From the NCBI RefSeq assembly GCF_002086155.1, contig NZ_MVHE01000012.1, positions 1 to 64,000 on the forward strand: 64,000 nucleotides of DNA, read 5' to 3'. Of this stretch, positions 9,886-19,145 are shown one piece after another. A program made the translations under genes and the position numbers. Within the stretch, counting starts at the first letter, position 1, and each line of letters begins with the position of its first letter. This stretch comes from Mycobacterium angelicum (lineage in GTDB: Bacteria > Actinomycetota > Actinomycetes > Mycobacteriales > Mycobacteriaceae). The notes below the pieces were generated by a model. The model did no database searches and was not told the origin of the DNA. It worked only from the letters and a program-made list of their open reading frames with translations.

Positions 9886-11498
9886 CTGACGTCCTGTGGG
9901 CTCCTTCTCGGCGCCTGTGTTGCTTCGGCAAGCCCGGCCAATAGTCGCTCGGTCAGCCGCTCGAACTCGTCGCCCCATCCGGAGTTGTCGGTGCGCGCCA
10001 GGCCGCCCAGCTCGACGCTTACCGTACCTGGAGCTTGCGGCAGGGGCGCCAGCCGAACCCATACCCGGCGGCGGCGCACCAGCAGCGATACCAGCAGTCC
10101 GGCCATCATGGTGATGGCGAAGACCAGCACCCAGATTTGGCCGGGGTCGTGGGAGACCTGCAGGTTGACGAAGGGCACGGCGCCATCGAAGCGAATGACG
10201 GTGCCGGCCCCCGGCCCCTGGTCGATCCGCACCTGCTCACCCACGCGCAGGTTGACCCGCTTCTCCTTGGTCAGCCGCCCCTGCTCGATGAGCCGGTGGT
10301 CCAGGGTGAACAACGACTGCGGCCGCCCGGTGTCCAGACCGGTGTCGCCGCGGTAGATGTCGACGGCCACCGCCGGCGCGTCCAGCGCCGGGAAGCGCGA
10401 CGACAGCAGGGTGCCGTCGAGCTGCTCGGTCGGGGCCAGCAGGCCCTGGATCGCGATCTGGTGTTTGCGACGCTCCTCGGCGCTGGGATAGCTGCCGGCC
10501 GGCGGGTCGATGCGCATCACGCCCGAGGAGAGCAGGGTCTGCGGATTGTCGGGTCGCCACTGCACGGTCGAGGTGCGGGTCTGTCCGTCGGGGAAGGTCA
10601 CCGTGAACGTGGGCGCGTAGCCGTGCCCCTGCAGGTACACCCGGTCGCCGCCGATCCGCAGCGGGTGGTTGACCTCCAGCCGGTAGGGCCGCCAGGTGTT
10701 GGCGGCGAGGTCTTTACCGGCCTGGTAGTCGATATCGGCGGCGAACGACGTGGCCTGCCCAGAGGCCAGGTAGTGCGCTTGAAAGTCGTTGACCTTGATG
10801 CAGATTGGGTGCAAGGAGGTGCCGTCGACGGTGTTTCCGGCACGGAACGAGTCGAACGCGGCCGGTGAGGCCGAGCAGAATCCGGGGCCGCCGTCGGCGA
10901 TCACGATCACGTTGCCCTCGTAGCCGAACAGCTTGCCGGCGGCCACCGCGACCAGCAGTCCCAGCAGCGAGAAGTGGAACACGATATTGCCGAATTCGCG
11001 CAGGTAGCCCTTTTCCGCGGCGACTTCGACGGTTTCGCCTTGGTGCCGGATGGCGGTGCGCCAGCCGCGCAACCGTCCGGCGATCTTGTTGGCCACCGCG
11101 TTGAGCTCGGCCGACTCGGCGGACAGCTGCGTGCTGGTGTGCTTGGGCAGCCGGGCCAGATTGCGCGGGGCAGCCACCGGCTTGGCCCGCAGACTGCGGG
11201 CGTGCTCGATCATCCGCGGGGTCAGGCACCCGACCAGCGATACGAACAGCAGCACGTAGATGGCGGTGAACCAGAAGCTGGAGAACACGTCGAAGGCCTG
11301 TAGCTCGTTGAGCCAGGGGCCGATCGTGGGATGGGCCTTCAGGTATTCGTCGACCTTGCCGGCGTTGAGGCTGCGCTGCGGCAGCAGTGCGCCGGGTATC
11401 GCGCCGAGCGCCAACAGGAACAACAGCACCAGCGCGGTGCCCATCGACGTCAGCGACCGCCAGGTATTGCGCGCCTTTTGCGCGAGCAGACGCAGCAT
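9882..11498 (-). CDS. resB: ResB-family cytochrome c biogenesis protein
   Basis: 538 residues. N-terminal membrane helices (SMGTALVLLFLLALGAIPGALLPQ) and further helices around residues 75-90 and 170-190 are followed by a large extracytoplasmic domain (~200-440) and a last helix (VLVFAITMMAGLLVSLLV) before a cytoplasmic tail. This is the ResB/Ccs1 layout; it forms the cytochrome c synthase with CcsA. Its ATG overlaps the ccdA stop by one base (TGATG). Confidence 0.93.
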   Translation of the reverse strand: MLRLLAQKARNTWRSLTSMGTALVLLFLLALGAIPGALLPQRSLNAGKVDEYLKAHPTIGPWLNELQAFDVFSSFWFTAIYVLLFVSLVGCLTPRMIEHARSLRAKPVAAPRNLARLPKHTSTQLSAESAELNAVANKIAGRLRGWRTAIRHQGETVEVAAEKGYLREFGNIVFHFSLLGLLVAVAAGKLFGYEGNVIVIADGGPGFCSASPAAFDSFRAGNTVDGTSLHPICIKVNDFQAHYLASGQATSFAADIDYQAGKDLAANTWRPYRLEVNHPLRIGGDRVYLQGHGYAPTFTVTFPDGQTRTSTVQWRPDNPQTLLSSGVMRIDPPAGSYPSAEERRKHQIAIQGLLAPTEQLDGTLLSSRFPALDAPAVAVDIYRGDTGLDTGRPQSLFTLDHRLIEQGRLTKEKRVNLRVGEQVRIDQGPGAGTVIRFDGAVPFVNLQVSHDPGQIWVLVFAITMMAGLLVSLLVRRRRVWVRLAPLPQAPGTVSVELGGLARTDNSGWGDEFERLTERLLAGLAEATQAPRRSPQDVR

Positions 11499-12277
11499 CA
11501 GATGGGCAGCCTCACGTCGGAGACGAACGCGTCGCGCAGCCAGGAGACGAAGTCATTCCACACCCCGGTGACCAGCGCCACGCCGACGACGATCAGAAGC
11601 GCGCCGCCGAAGACCTGGATCGCCCGGGTATGCCGTCGCAACCAGGCCAGACCCGTCACCGCACCCGCCGAACCGAACGCCAGCGCGATGAACGGGATCC
11701 CCAGCCCCAGGCAGTAGGCGACCACCAACACGATTCCGCGTGCCACGTTGGCGCCCTCGGTGGCCGAGGCCACCGTGATCACTCCGGTCAGCGTCGGCCC
11801 CAAACACGGCGTCCAGCCCAGCGCGAACACCGCACCCAGCAACGGCGCCCCGGCGACCGTCGTCAACTGCTGTGGGCTGAACCGGACCTGACGCTGCAGA
11901 GCCGGAACGAGGCCGACGAACACCAGGCCCATGGCGATGGTCAGCACTCCCCCGATCCGCTGCAACAGCACCTGGTTGGTGATCAAGGTCGTGGTCATGC
12001 CCAGCACGACCACGGTGCCCAGGACGAACACCGCGGTGAACCCGGCCACGAACAGCACGGCCGACCCGGCGACCCGCCATCGCGCGGCCGGCGGGGCTTT
12101 CACGGCGCCCGGCTGAGCACCCTCGTCAACGCCCACTATCGCAGCCAGATACGACAGGTAGCCCGGCACCAGCGGCACCACACAGGGCGAGGCGAATGAC
12201 ACCACCCCTGCCAGCAGGCACACCCCGATCGCCGCCAGCAATGGTCCCGCGGCTGCGATCTGGGCGAAGCCCGTCAT
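11498..12277 (-). CDS. ccdA: CcdA/DsbD-family thiol-disulfide transmembrane protein
   Basis: 259 residues, six predicted helices. The paired redox cysteines of the family are present: SFASPCVVPLVPGY (Cys32) and LGWTPCLGPTL. It carries electrons across the membrane to the extracytoplasmic thioredoxin encoded just upstream, keeping apocytochrome cysteines reduced for heme attachment. Overlaps both neighbours by 1-4 bp, so translation is probably coupled. Confidence 0.95.
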   Translation of the reverse strand: MTGFAQIAAAGPLLAAIGVCLLAGVVSFASPCVVPLVPGYLSYLAAIVGVDEGAQPGAVKAPPAARWRVAGSAVLFVAGFTAVFVLGTVVVLGMTTTLITNQVLLQRIGGVLTIAMGLVFVGLVPALQRQVRFSPQQLTTVAGAPLLGAVFALGWTPCLGPTLTGVITVASATEGANVARGIVLVVAYCLGLGIPFIALAFGSAGAVTGLAWLRRHTRAIQVFGGALLIVVGVALVTGVWNDFVSWLRDAFVSDVRLPI

Positions 12278-12915
12278 TGCCGTCCCGGCGGCGTCGGTGC
12301 CGCGCCGGAACCCTCTGCGGCCACCCGCTGCACAACCGGCTGCAGATCCTCGGCCAGCAATTCACGCAGAAATACCGCCGCGACCCGGTGCTGGCGGTCG
12401 AGCACCAGGGTGGACGGAATGACGGTGGTCGGATACTTGCCGCCGAACGCGATCAGTGTGCGCATGGCCGGGTCATAGATCGACGGGAACGTGACATGGC
12501 GGTCGTTGACGAAGTCCTGGGCCGCCTCTCGGCTGTTGTCGCGGACGTCGATTCCCAGAAATGAGACCCCGGAATCGCGGGTGGCGTCATACACCCGCTG
12601 CAGCTGGGTGATTTCGGCGCGGCAAGGCCCGCACCACTGACCCCACACGTTGATGACGACAACCCGGCCGGCAAAGTCGTCTAGCGAGACCGTGCGGGCC
12701 GGGTCGGTCAGACTCGGCCCCGAGAGCGGGCCGGGATGGCCGCGGCTGGCCGGTGGATCGTAGAAGATGTCGGTCTTGCCGCCGGGCGAGACGAACTCGA
12801 AGGTGCCGCCCTGGGCCACGGCGTCGCGCCCCGAGCAGGCCGTGAGCAAACCGGCCAGCAGCACCCCGGCGATTGACAGCCACCGCCAGATGGCAATGGC
12901 ACCGCTCCTTCTCAT
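12274..12915 (-). CDS. thioredoxin-like thiol-disulfide lipoprotein (Rv0526/ResA-like)
   Basis: 213 residues from the ATG at 12915. An N-terminal signal peptide ends in a lipobox (LLTAC, Cys27), so the protein is probably lipid-anchored outside the cell. The thioredoxin domain has the active site VWGQWCGPC. It is the likely ResA partner that reduces apocytochrome c with electrons from CcdA. An ATG five codons upstream (12930) is equally possible; neither has a good ribosome binding site because the leader overlaps a dispersed AGCGATGAGAAGGAGCGG-type sequence. Confidence 0.9.
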   Translation of the reverse strand: MRRSGAIAIWRWLSIAGVLLAGLLTACSGRDAVAQGGTFEFVSPGGKTDIFYDPPASRGHPGPLSGPSLTDPARTVSLDDFAGRVVVINVWGQWCGPCRAEITQLQRVYDATRDSGVSFLGIDVRDNSREAAQDFVNDRHVTFPSIYDPAMRTLIAFGGKYPTTVIPSTLVLDRQHRVAAVFLRELLAEDLQPVVQRVAAEGSGAAPTPPGRQ

Positions 12916-12944
12916 CGCTACGCTTTGCATCGTCGCCGGCGCAC

Positions 12945-13553
12945 TCAAGCGCCGCTCGGTTGCGAATAGATGACGTCGACCAGGCGGTCGCCGTCGTACA
13001 CCAACGAGGTCACCGAAGCCAGGCCGCATTCACGCCGGCGCGGGTCGTGCCAGAGCCGCTTGCCGGTCAGGTGCAGCCGCAGCGTCCACACCGGCAGCTG
13101 GTGGCTGACGCACACCACCTCGTGGCCGGCGGCCCGGGCCCGCGCCTTTTCCACCGCGGTCACCATCCGCTCGGCGATCTGGCTGTAGGGCTCGCCCCAG
13201 GACGGGGTGAACGGGTTGCGCAGCTGCCACCAGACCCGCGGGTCGCGCCAGGCGCCGTCGCCGGGGCTGACGCGCCGGCCTTCGAAGAAGTTGGCCGATT
13301 CGATCAGATACGGGTCGGTGTCCACCGGCAGGTCGTGCCGGGCGGCGATGGGCGCCGCGGTCTCCTGTGCCCGCTGCAGGGGCGAGGCGATGACGGCGAC
13401 GATGTCGCGGTCGGCCAGAAAGTCGCCGACGGCGGCGGCCTGTGCCTGACCGGCATCCGACAAGCGGAACCCCGACAGCCGCCCGTACAGGATGCCGGTG
13501 GGGTTGTGCACCTCGCCGTGGCGCACCACGTGGACGCGGGTTTCTTCGGCCAT
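12945..13553 (-). CDS. histidine phosphatase superfamily protein (Rv0525-like)
   Basis: 202 residues. The phosphoglycerate-mutase/phosphatase signature VRHGEVHNPTGILYGR occurs at residues 10-25, and the second catalytic His is in VVCVSHQLPVW. The start ATG at 13551-13553 overlaps the hemL stop as TGATG; the longer frame up to 14099 lies antisense to nothing real and reads as hemL in the wrong frame. Substrate unknown. It lies between hemL and the thiol-disulfide lipoprotein. Confidence 0.9.
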   Translation of the reverse strand: MAEETRVHVVRHGEVHNPTGILYGRLSGFRLSDAGQAQAAAVGDFLADRDIVAVIASPLQRAQETAAPIAARHDLPVDTDPYLIESANFFEGRRVSPGDGAWRDPRVWWQLRNPFTPSWGEPYSQIAERMVTAVEKARARAAGHEVVCVSHQLPVWTLRLHLTGKRLWHDPRRRECGLASVTSLVYDGDRLVDVIYSQPSGA

Positions 13554-14926
13554 CAGGGTTTTTCCTCCCGGGCTGCGGCTGCGGCCGCTGCTGGTAGCGC
13601 GGCTGCGATCCGCTCGAACGCGCTGTCGTCCAGCGCCGCCGAGACGAACCATGCTTCGTAGGCGCTGCACGGCGGGTACACACCCGCATCCAGCAGCGCA
13701 TGAAAGAACGGTGGATAACGCCAGGTTTCGCTGGCGCGCGCAGCCGCGAAATCGGTGACCGGGGCTTCGGCGAAGAAGACGCTGAGCATGTTGCCGGCAC
13801 GCGGAATCTGGTGCGGTACACCGGCACTCGTGAGCGCCTCGGCGAACAGTGTGGCCAGCCGGTCGGCGTTGGCGTCCAAAGCCGAATACACCGCGTCGTC
13901 GGCGGCGCGCAGTGTCGCCAGCCCGGCGGCCATGGCCACCGGATTGCCCGACAGCGTGCCGGCTTGATACACCGGCCCCAGCGGCGCCAGCCGTTCCATC
14001 ACCTCGGCCCGACCGCCGAATGCGGCCGCCGGCAGTCCACCGCTCATCACCTTGCCGAAGGTGAACAGATCCGCGGCGACGGGATCGATTCCGTACCAAC
14101 CACTCCGGCTGACCCGAAAGCCCGTCATCACCTCGTCGAGGATCAGCAGCGCGCCGTGCTCGGCGGTGATGGCGCGCAGCGCGGCGTTGTAGCCGGGTGC
14201 GGGCGGGACGACGCCCATATTGCCGGGGCTGGCCTCGGTGATCACCGCGGCGATCTGCTCGCCGAACGTGTCGAAAGTCAGACGTACCGCGTCAATGTCG
14301 TTGTAGGGCAACACGATTGTGTCGGCGGCGACGGCGCCGGTGACGCCGGGCGAGGACGGCAAGCCCTGTGACGATCGCAAGCGCGGCGAAGCCGGGCGCA
14401 GCGGGTCGTCACATAAACCCAGCGTAGCCACGCCCGAACCGGCGTCGGCGAGCAACGCATCCACATGCCCGTGGTAGCAGCCGGAGAACTTGACGATCTT
14501 GGGCCGGCCGGTGAACCCGCGGGCCAGCCGTATCGCGCTCATGGTGGCCTCGGTGCCGGAGTTCACCAGCCGGATCCGCTCGACGGGTGCCACCCGGCCG
14601 ATGATCTCGGCGGCCAGTTCGGTCTCGGCCGGAGTCGGCGCCCCGAACGACAGACCGCTGGCGGCAGCCTTGGCGACGGCATCGACGACGGCCGGATGCG
14701 CGTGGCCCAGGATCATCGGCCCCCAGGAGCAGACCAGGTCCACGTAGCGGTTGCCGTCGGCATCGGTGAGCCGGCACCCGTTGGCTTCGGTGATGAAGCG
14801 CGGGGTGCCGCCCACCGCGGCGAATGCCCGCACCGGGGAGTTCACCCCGCCGGGGATGACCGTGCAGGCGTCCTCGAACAGCTTCGCCGAGACCCGCACG
14901 GCGCCCGCCTGGTCAGTACTACCCAT
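13553..14926 (-). CDS. hemL: glutamate-1-semialdehyde 2,1-aminomutase with in-frame insert
   Basis: 457 residues from the ATG at 14924-14926 ([10 protein letters not shown]). PLP enzyme of the C5 heme pathway converting glutamate-1-semialdehyde to 5-aminolevulinate. The PLP lysine motif is [19 protein letters not shown] and LDEVMTGFR are intact. Residues 172-188 ([17 protein letters not shown]) have no counterpart in the [13 protein letters not shown] junction I know from M. tuberculosis HemL and correspond exactly to a 51-bp palindromic insertion. The frame is kept, so the enzyme may still work. First gene of the cytochrome c/heme operon. Confidence 0.94.
   Translation of the reverse strand: MGSTDQAGAVRVSAKLFEDACTVIPGGVNSPVRAFAAVGGTPRFITEANGCRLTDADGNRYVDLVCSWGPMILGHAHPAVVDAVAKAAASGLSFGAPTPAETELAAEIIGRVAPVERIRLVNSGTEATMSAIRLARGFTGRPKIVKFSGCYHGHVDALLADAGSGVATLGLCDDPLRPASPRLRSSQGLPSSPGVTGAVAADTIVLPYNDIDAVRLTFDTFGEQIAAVITEASPGNMGVVPPAPGYNAALRAITAEHGALLILDEVMTGFRVSRSGWYGIDPVAADLFTFGKVMSGGLPAAAFGGRAEVMERLAPLGPVYQAGTLSGNPVAMAAGLATLRAADDAVYSALDANADRLATLFAEALTSAGVPHQIPRAGNMLSVFFAEAPVTDFAAARASETWRYPPFFHALLDAGVYPPCSAYEAWFVSAALDDSAFERIAAALPAAAAAAAREEKP
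14363..14413. repeat. REP-like palindromic mini-element inserted inside hemL
   Basis: A 47-bp core (14367-14413) is bounded by perfect 8-bp inverted repeats TGTGACGA (14367-14374) and TCGTCACA (14406-14413), with a GC-rich interior containing AGCGCGGCGAAGCCGGGCGC. With four flanking bases it makes 51 bp, exactly 17 codons, and matches the extra residues in HemL. It looks like one of the dispersed short palindromic repeats of slow-growing mycobacteria; this identity is inferred. Confidence 0.7.
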
Positions 14927-15126
14927 GCCGACCAGTGTCCCAGCCGCTGCGGCCTCTTCAACTACAGGGTGTAAGAGTTGGGCATACAACTGCCGCAATG
15001 GCTGGCCGCGTTGACCGCCCGCATGCTAGCAACGAGCGTGGCGCTAGAGGCCAGCGCCGCGGGATATGTCCGTAGCGAAGCGACCGCAGCAGCGGAGATG
15101 ACAGCTGTGCGACCGAAGTTGGTTTG

Positions 15127-16334
15127 ATGGTGCCGACGCTGCCCCAAGTCAGAGCATGGAGCACCGAGCATCTGGTCGAGGCGGCTACCTACTGGACGAA
15201 GACCGCTGATCAGTGGGAAGACATCTTCCTACAAGTGCGCAACCAATCACCCTGGTGTGGGAAGGCGCTGGCGGTGAGGCGCTGCGCGTGCGAACCAGTG
15301 TCGACCTTGCGCTCGTTATCGCCAAAGCCGACCAACTCCGCCAAGCGAGCAAGATAGCCCGTGCCGGCGCCGGAACTATCGGCGCGGCCCAACGCAGGGT
15401 CCTGTATGCGATCGAGGATGCACAGTCAGCGGGTTTTGCTGTCGGAGAAGACTTTTCGGTCATCGACTCCCGAACCAGTCGCAGCGCCGCCGAACAGGCT
15501 TCTCGCCAAGCCCAGGCCCAAGCGTTCGCCGCCGACATCCACCGGCGGGCAACACAACTCATCGAGGCAGACGACGAGGTAGCCACCAAAATCACAAATG
15601 CAACAGCCGGAATCGACGAAACCACGTTTACTGAAACGCCCCATAACAAAACACACATCCAGGCCGTCGACCAGCACGCCTTCAAACAAGACCCAGCCCC
15701 ACCCCCAGGCGCGCCAGGCAATCCGTTTGCAGGCTGGACGGACGCGCAAATGGCGTAAGTAGCAACTGAAATCGCCAACGGTCACGCGTTAAAGCATTTC
15801 CCAGGAAAAACCCCTGCAGACCTGGCTAGGTCGATTTACGACGCCATGAAAGACCCGAATACTCGAATCGGTTCCAGCATCAAGTCCGGCGGATTAGCAC
15901 TGCTGAAGAGTGATGGAACGATCATCTTCATCAATCCGCAGGACGGCGACTATGGAACAGCCTTCGAACCCAAGCCGACTGCGACCACTCCGTGGCGGAC
16001 CCCCCTTGAGTACTTTGAACAGAACACCAGGGCAATTGAGCCACTTGCTCCCCCTGTATCTGGACGTTTTCCGCCGCTTAGTCCCGGCGAAATGGCGCCG
16101 CCTGCAGCCGGCTCGCCCGGGCCCGCCGCACCGCGGCCAGCACCAGCGCCCCTGATTGAGGCGCCGGCACCCAAACCGCAGCTGCCGCCTGAAGTCGGTG
16201 CGGGACCCAGGATCGGCGGCGGGCCCATCATGCCCGTCGGCCCCCATTTCGTTCACCCTCCGCATAGCATTCCCCATCACTTCCCGATTCTGGGAGAAGA
16301 CGACCCGTGGGAAAACGCCCGCGACTTCGAGTAG
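15127..16334 (+). pseudogene. broken WXG-type protein with toxin-like C-terminus
   Basis: The N-terminus (MVPTLPQVRAWSTEHLVEA) reads in frame 1 up to about 15250. The continuation TLVWEGAGGEALRVR is one frame over, so one base has been lost near 15249-15252. That frame then ends at TAA 15756-15758, but homologous-looking sequence (VATEIANGHALKHFPG...) runs on in the same frame to 16334. So there is one frameshift and one nonsense change. The intact form would be ~400 residues: a WXG-like helical hairpin, a middle Ala-rich region, a compact domain with IGSSIKSGGLALLKSDGT, and a Pro-rich tail. This resembles mycobacterial WXG-leading polymorphic-toxin-like proteins. A two-protein interpretation (15213-15758 and 15846-16334) is less likely. 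Confidence 0.7.
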
Positions 16335-16338
16335 AACG

Positions 16339-16755
16339 CTAGCGTCCGTCAGCGGGGTTTGAGCGCCGGCTGCTCCCAGGAAACAACAAATCAGCCGTGG
16401 TGATGCGACCGATTTTGCGCTGCAGGCCGCGCAGCAAGCTCACCGCCTCCGTGTCGGAGAACCCGCTGACAGTGGCAAAGTCCAGACCCGCGCCCACCAT
16501 CTCGCTGGCCCAAGAACATTCCGTCAGATACAGCACCCGAGCCCAATCCAAACTTGTCAGTGACTGGCCATCAATGACTGCATGAGAGAGGCGACCAGTG
16601 AGATCGTCGAATTCTTCCCATGTCGACAACCCCAGCACGCGGATCGGGAACGGTGTGCCAGTCGCCGAAAACTGCCACTGGTTCAGCGCATGCTGGATGA
16701 AACTACGCTCATCGGTGGTCAGATCGACAGATACCAACTCAGACGGAATTGACAT
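16339..16755 (-). CDS. conserved protein of unknown function (Rv0523c-like)
   Basis: 138 residues starting MSIPSELVSVDLTTDERSF, mostly helical and soluble, without recognisable catalytic motifs. Position next to the GabP-like permease and near hemL matches Rv0523c. The open frame extends to 17121 but the extra N-terminus is low-quality sequence antisense to the permease end. Convergent with the broken WXG gene, 4 bp apart. Function unknown. Confidence 0.75.
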   Translation of the reverse strand: MSIPSELVSVDLTTDERSFIQHALNQWQFSATGTPFPIRVLGLSTWEEFDDLTGRLSHAVIDGQSLTSLDWARVLYLTECSWASEMVGAGLDFATVSGFSDTEAVSLLRGLQRKIGRITTADLLFPGSSRRSNPADGR

Positions 16756-16981
16756 TGAACTGATCGTACGGCCAGTGCCCGACCTACGACGGTGCAGCGC
16801 GCCAGGGGGCGCGTGTGATATCGAGGCGGCGGTGAACCCGGCGCTGACGGCGTTGGTCAGGTCGATCGAAAGGCGGTGCAATCCGCGCAAATCGGCGACA
16901 GCAACGACGTACCGAAGCTCCCGGGGGCGTTGATCGACAAATATGTGGCCGATCTGCAGCGGCTGGGTTTGCTGGAAGGCG

Positions 16982-18340
16982 CTATTGCTTCGCTGCGGTA
17001 TTGCGTTCACGCCACCGCGTGGTTGCGAAGTACAGCACGACCACCACCGCCCAGGACAACAGGCTGAGCCACAGCTGGGTGTGGGCCGACTGGTCGAAGG
17101 CCATTTGCACCAGCACGGCAATGATTCCGGCCACGGTCAGGATCGACAGCACCGGGAAGAACCACATCTTTATCCGCAGCTGCTGGGCGGGAGTGCGGCG
17201 GCGCAGCACGATCTGCGACAGCGCGATCAGCAGGTAGACGAACAGCACCACCGCACCCGAGGAATTGAGCAGAAAGAGGAACACGGTTTTGGGGGCCAGC
17301 CAGGACATTAGGACGCAACCGAAGCCGATCGCCGACGACGACAGGATGGCCAGCCACGGCACGCCACGCCGGCTCAGTTCGACCAGTTTGGTCGGCGCCT
17401 CCCGCCGGGCCGCCAGCACGAACAGCATCCGTGAGGCGGTATAGAGGCCCGAGTTCAAACAGGACAGCACCGCGGTGAGCACCACCGCATTCATGATCTG
17501 GTCCGCGCCGGCAAGACCCATCCGCTTGAGTGCGGCGACGTACGGTGACGCGCCGAGTTCCACCGAGTCCCACGGCATGATCACCGCAAGCAGAAACACC
17601 GAACCGACGAAGAAGATCACGATCCGCGCGACCACCGACCGCGTCGCCCGCTTGATGGCACCTTCGGGATCACGGCTCTCGGCGGCGGCGATGGTGACGA
17701 CTTCGGCGCCCACCATTGAGAAGATCACCACCACGATGGCGGCGAAGACGGCTGCCACGCCGTTCGGAAAGAACCCGCCGTGGGCATGCAGGTTGCTGAA
17801 ATCCAGGTGGCGGCCCGGCAGCACACCGAACACGAAAAGCCCACCCACGCCAAGAAAGACCACGATGGCCGCGACTTTGATTCCGGCGAACCAGAATTCG
17901 AATTCGCCGAACGAGGACACCGAGAACAGGTTGGTCCCGGTCATCAGCAGCATCAAGCACAGCGACAACAGCCACAGCGGCGCGGGAAACCAGTAGTTGA
18001 GGACCTTGCCGCCGGCGACGGCCTCGAAGCCCACCACGATCACCCAGAAGTACCAATACAGCCAGCCGACCGAGAACCCCGCCCACCCGCCGAGGGCCTG
18101 GGCCGCATAGTCGGCGAACGATCCGGTCGAGGGGTTGGCCGCGGCCATTTCCCCGAGCATCCGCATCACCAGGATGATCAGCAGTCCGCAGAGCGCATAG
18201 GTGAGAAACGCTGCGGGCCCGGCCTTGTGAATCACCACTCCGGACCCGACGAACAGTCCGGCACCGATCACCCCGCCAATGGCGATCATGTTCAGCTGCC
18301 GTTGGGACAGTCCTTGGCGCAGCTGCGTAGTGCCGCTCAT
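16982..18340 (-). CDS. gabP: APC-family amino acid permease (GabP-like)
   Basis: 452 residues, 12 hydrophobic helices. The N-terminal signature GLSQRQLNMIAIGGVIGAGLFVGSG and the helix with GFEAVAGGKVLNYWFP are typical of amino acid permeases of the GABA/aromatic group; Rv0522 is annotated gabP. Substrate is not determined by sequence alone. The ATG at 18338-18340 (MSGTTQLRQG) gives the family N-terminus; an 18-residue longer reading lacks support. Confidence 0.88.
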   Translation of the reverse strand: MSGTTQLRQGLSQRQLNMIAIGGVIGAGLFVGSGVVIHKAGPAAFLTYALCGLLIILVMRMLGEMAAANPSTGSFADYAAQALGGWAGFSVGWLYWYFWVIVVGFEAVAGGKVLNYWFPAPLWLLSLCLMLLMTGTNLFSVSSFGEFEFWFAGIKVAAIVVFLGVGGLFVFGVLPGRHLDFSNLHAHGGFFPNGVAAVFAAIVVVIFSMVGAEVVTIAAAESRDPEGAIKRATRSVVARIVIFFVGSVFLLAVIMPWDSVELGASPYVAALKRMGLAGADQIMNAVVLTAVLSCLNSGLYTASRMLFVLAARREAPTKLVELSRRGVPWLAILSSSAIGFGCVLMSWLAPKTVFLFLLNSSGAVVLFVYLLIALSQIVLRRRTPAQQLRIKMWFFPVLSILTVAGIIAVLVQMAFDQSAHTQLWLSLLSWAVVVVLYFATTRWRERNTAAKQ

Positions 18341-18398
18341 GCCGCTAACGAGAGCACATCCGCGGGCGGGGCACCACTGGGGGCGCCCCGCCACGCCG

Positions 18399-19145
18399 TC
18401 AGTCCAGACGGCTGGCTACCACGGCCCACACCGGCAGATGGACCCGATGGTCTTGCAGCAGCGGGCCGATGGTCTCCAGCTGCTCGAACATCGGCTGCAT
18501 CCGCGTCGACACCTCGTTCTGGTCGCCGGCGACGACCACCTTGTTCATGGCTTCTAACGTCTCCGGCAGGAAGCGGGCTAGATAGGTGGTTTTGCCCAGG
18601 AAGTCCACCCGCCAGCCGCTTCCCCCGAGCACCCGCTCGAAGTTGTCGGCCGGGATACCCGGCCACTGGATGCCGTTGACGTTGTGCCGGCCGAACTCGA
18701 ACATGTACAGCCGCGCGCCGGGCTTGGTGGCGCGGTGCAGCGCCCGCGCATATCGCGTCTGGATGGGCTCGTCGTCCAGGAACACGTGATAGAACGCGCT
18801 GTCCACGACGGTGTCGAAGCGACCTTCGAACCCGTCCAGCGTGGTCGCGTCGGCCACCTGAAAGTCGACCTGGACACCGGCCCGCTCGGCATTGCGCTTG
18901 GCCCGCTCGATCGCCGAGGGCGACCCGTCGATGCCGGTGGCCGAATATCCTTGTGCCGCATAGTGAATCGCGTGGTAGCCCGGGCCCGTCCCGGGGTCGA
19001 GCACCTCGCCGCGGATCGCGCCGTAGGCCACCAGTTGCTGCACGGCCGGCTGCGGCCCGCCGATGTCCCACGGGATTAGCCCGTCGGCGGCCGTCGCGTC
19101 GCCGTACAACGGCTCGAAACCATTCACACTCGCGTCGATAGTCAT
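18399..19145 (-). CDS. intact SAM-dependent methyltransferase (Rv0521-Rv0520 equivalent)
   Basis: 248 residues, class I methyltransferase fold. Motif I is VLDPGTGPGYHAIHYAA (a Pro replaces the usual Gly/Cys after LD); motif II GIDGSPSAIERAKRNA and post-motif DTVVDSAFYHVF follow. In M. tuberculosis the corresponding genes Rv0520 and Rv0521 are annotated as two fragments; here one uninterrupted frame covers the whole domain. The ATG at 19145 has AAGGGAGCGG upstream as ribosome binding site. Substrate unknown. Confidence 0.87.
   Translation of the reverse strand: MTIDASVNGFEPLYGDATAADGLIPWDIGGPQPAVQQLVAYGAIRGEVLDPGTGPGYHAIHYAAQGYSATGIDGSPSAIERAKRNAERAGVQVDFQVADATTLDGFEGRFDTVVDSAFYHVFLDDEPIQTRYARALHRATKPGARLYMFEFGRHNVNGIQWPGIPADNFERVLGGSGWRVDFLGKTTYLARFLPETLEAMNKVVVAGDQNEVSTRMQPMFEQLETIGPLLQDHRVHLPVWAVVASRLD

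Noticed and set aside
12945..14099. 384-residue phosphatase fusion
   Set aside because: The first 182 residues read hemL in the wrong frame; the real start overlaps the hemL stop.
15213..15758. 181-residue ORF as an independent gene
   Set aside because: Its N-terminus is noise; the homologous start lies in the other frame, so it is the middle of the broken WXG gene.
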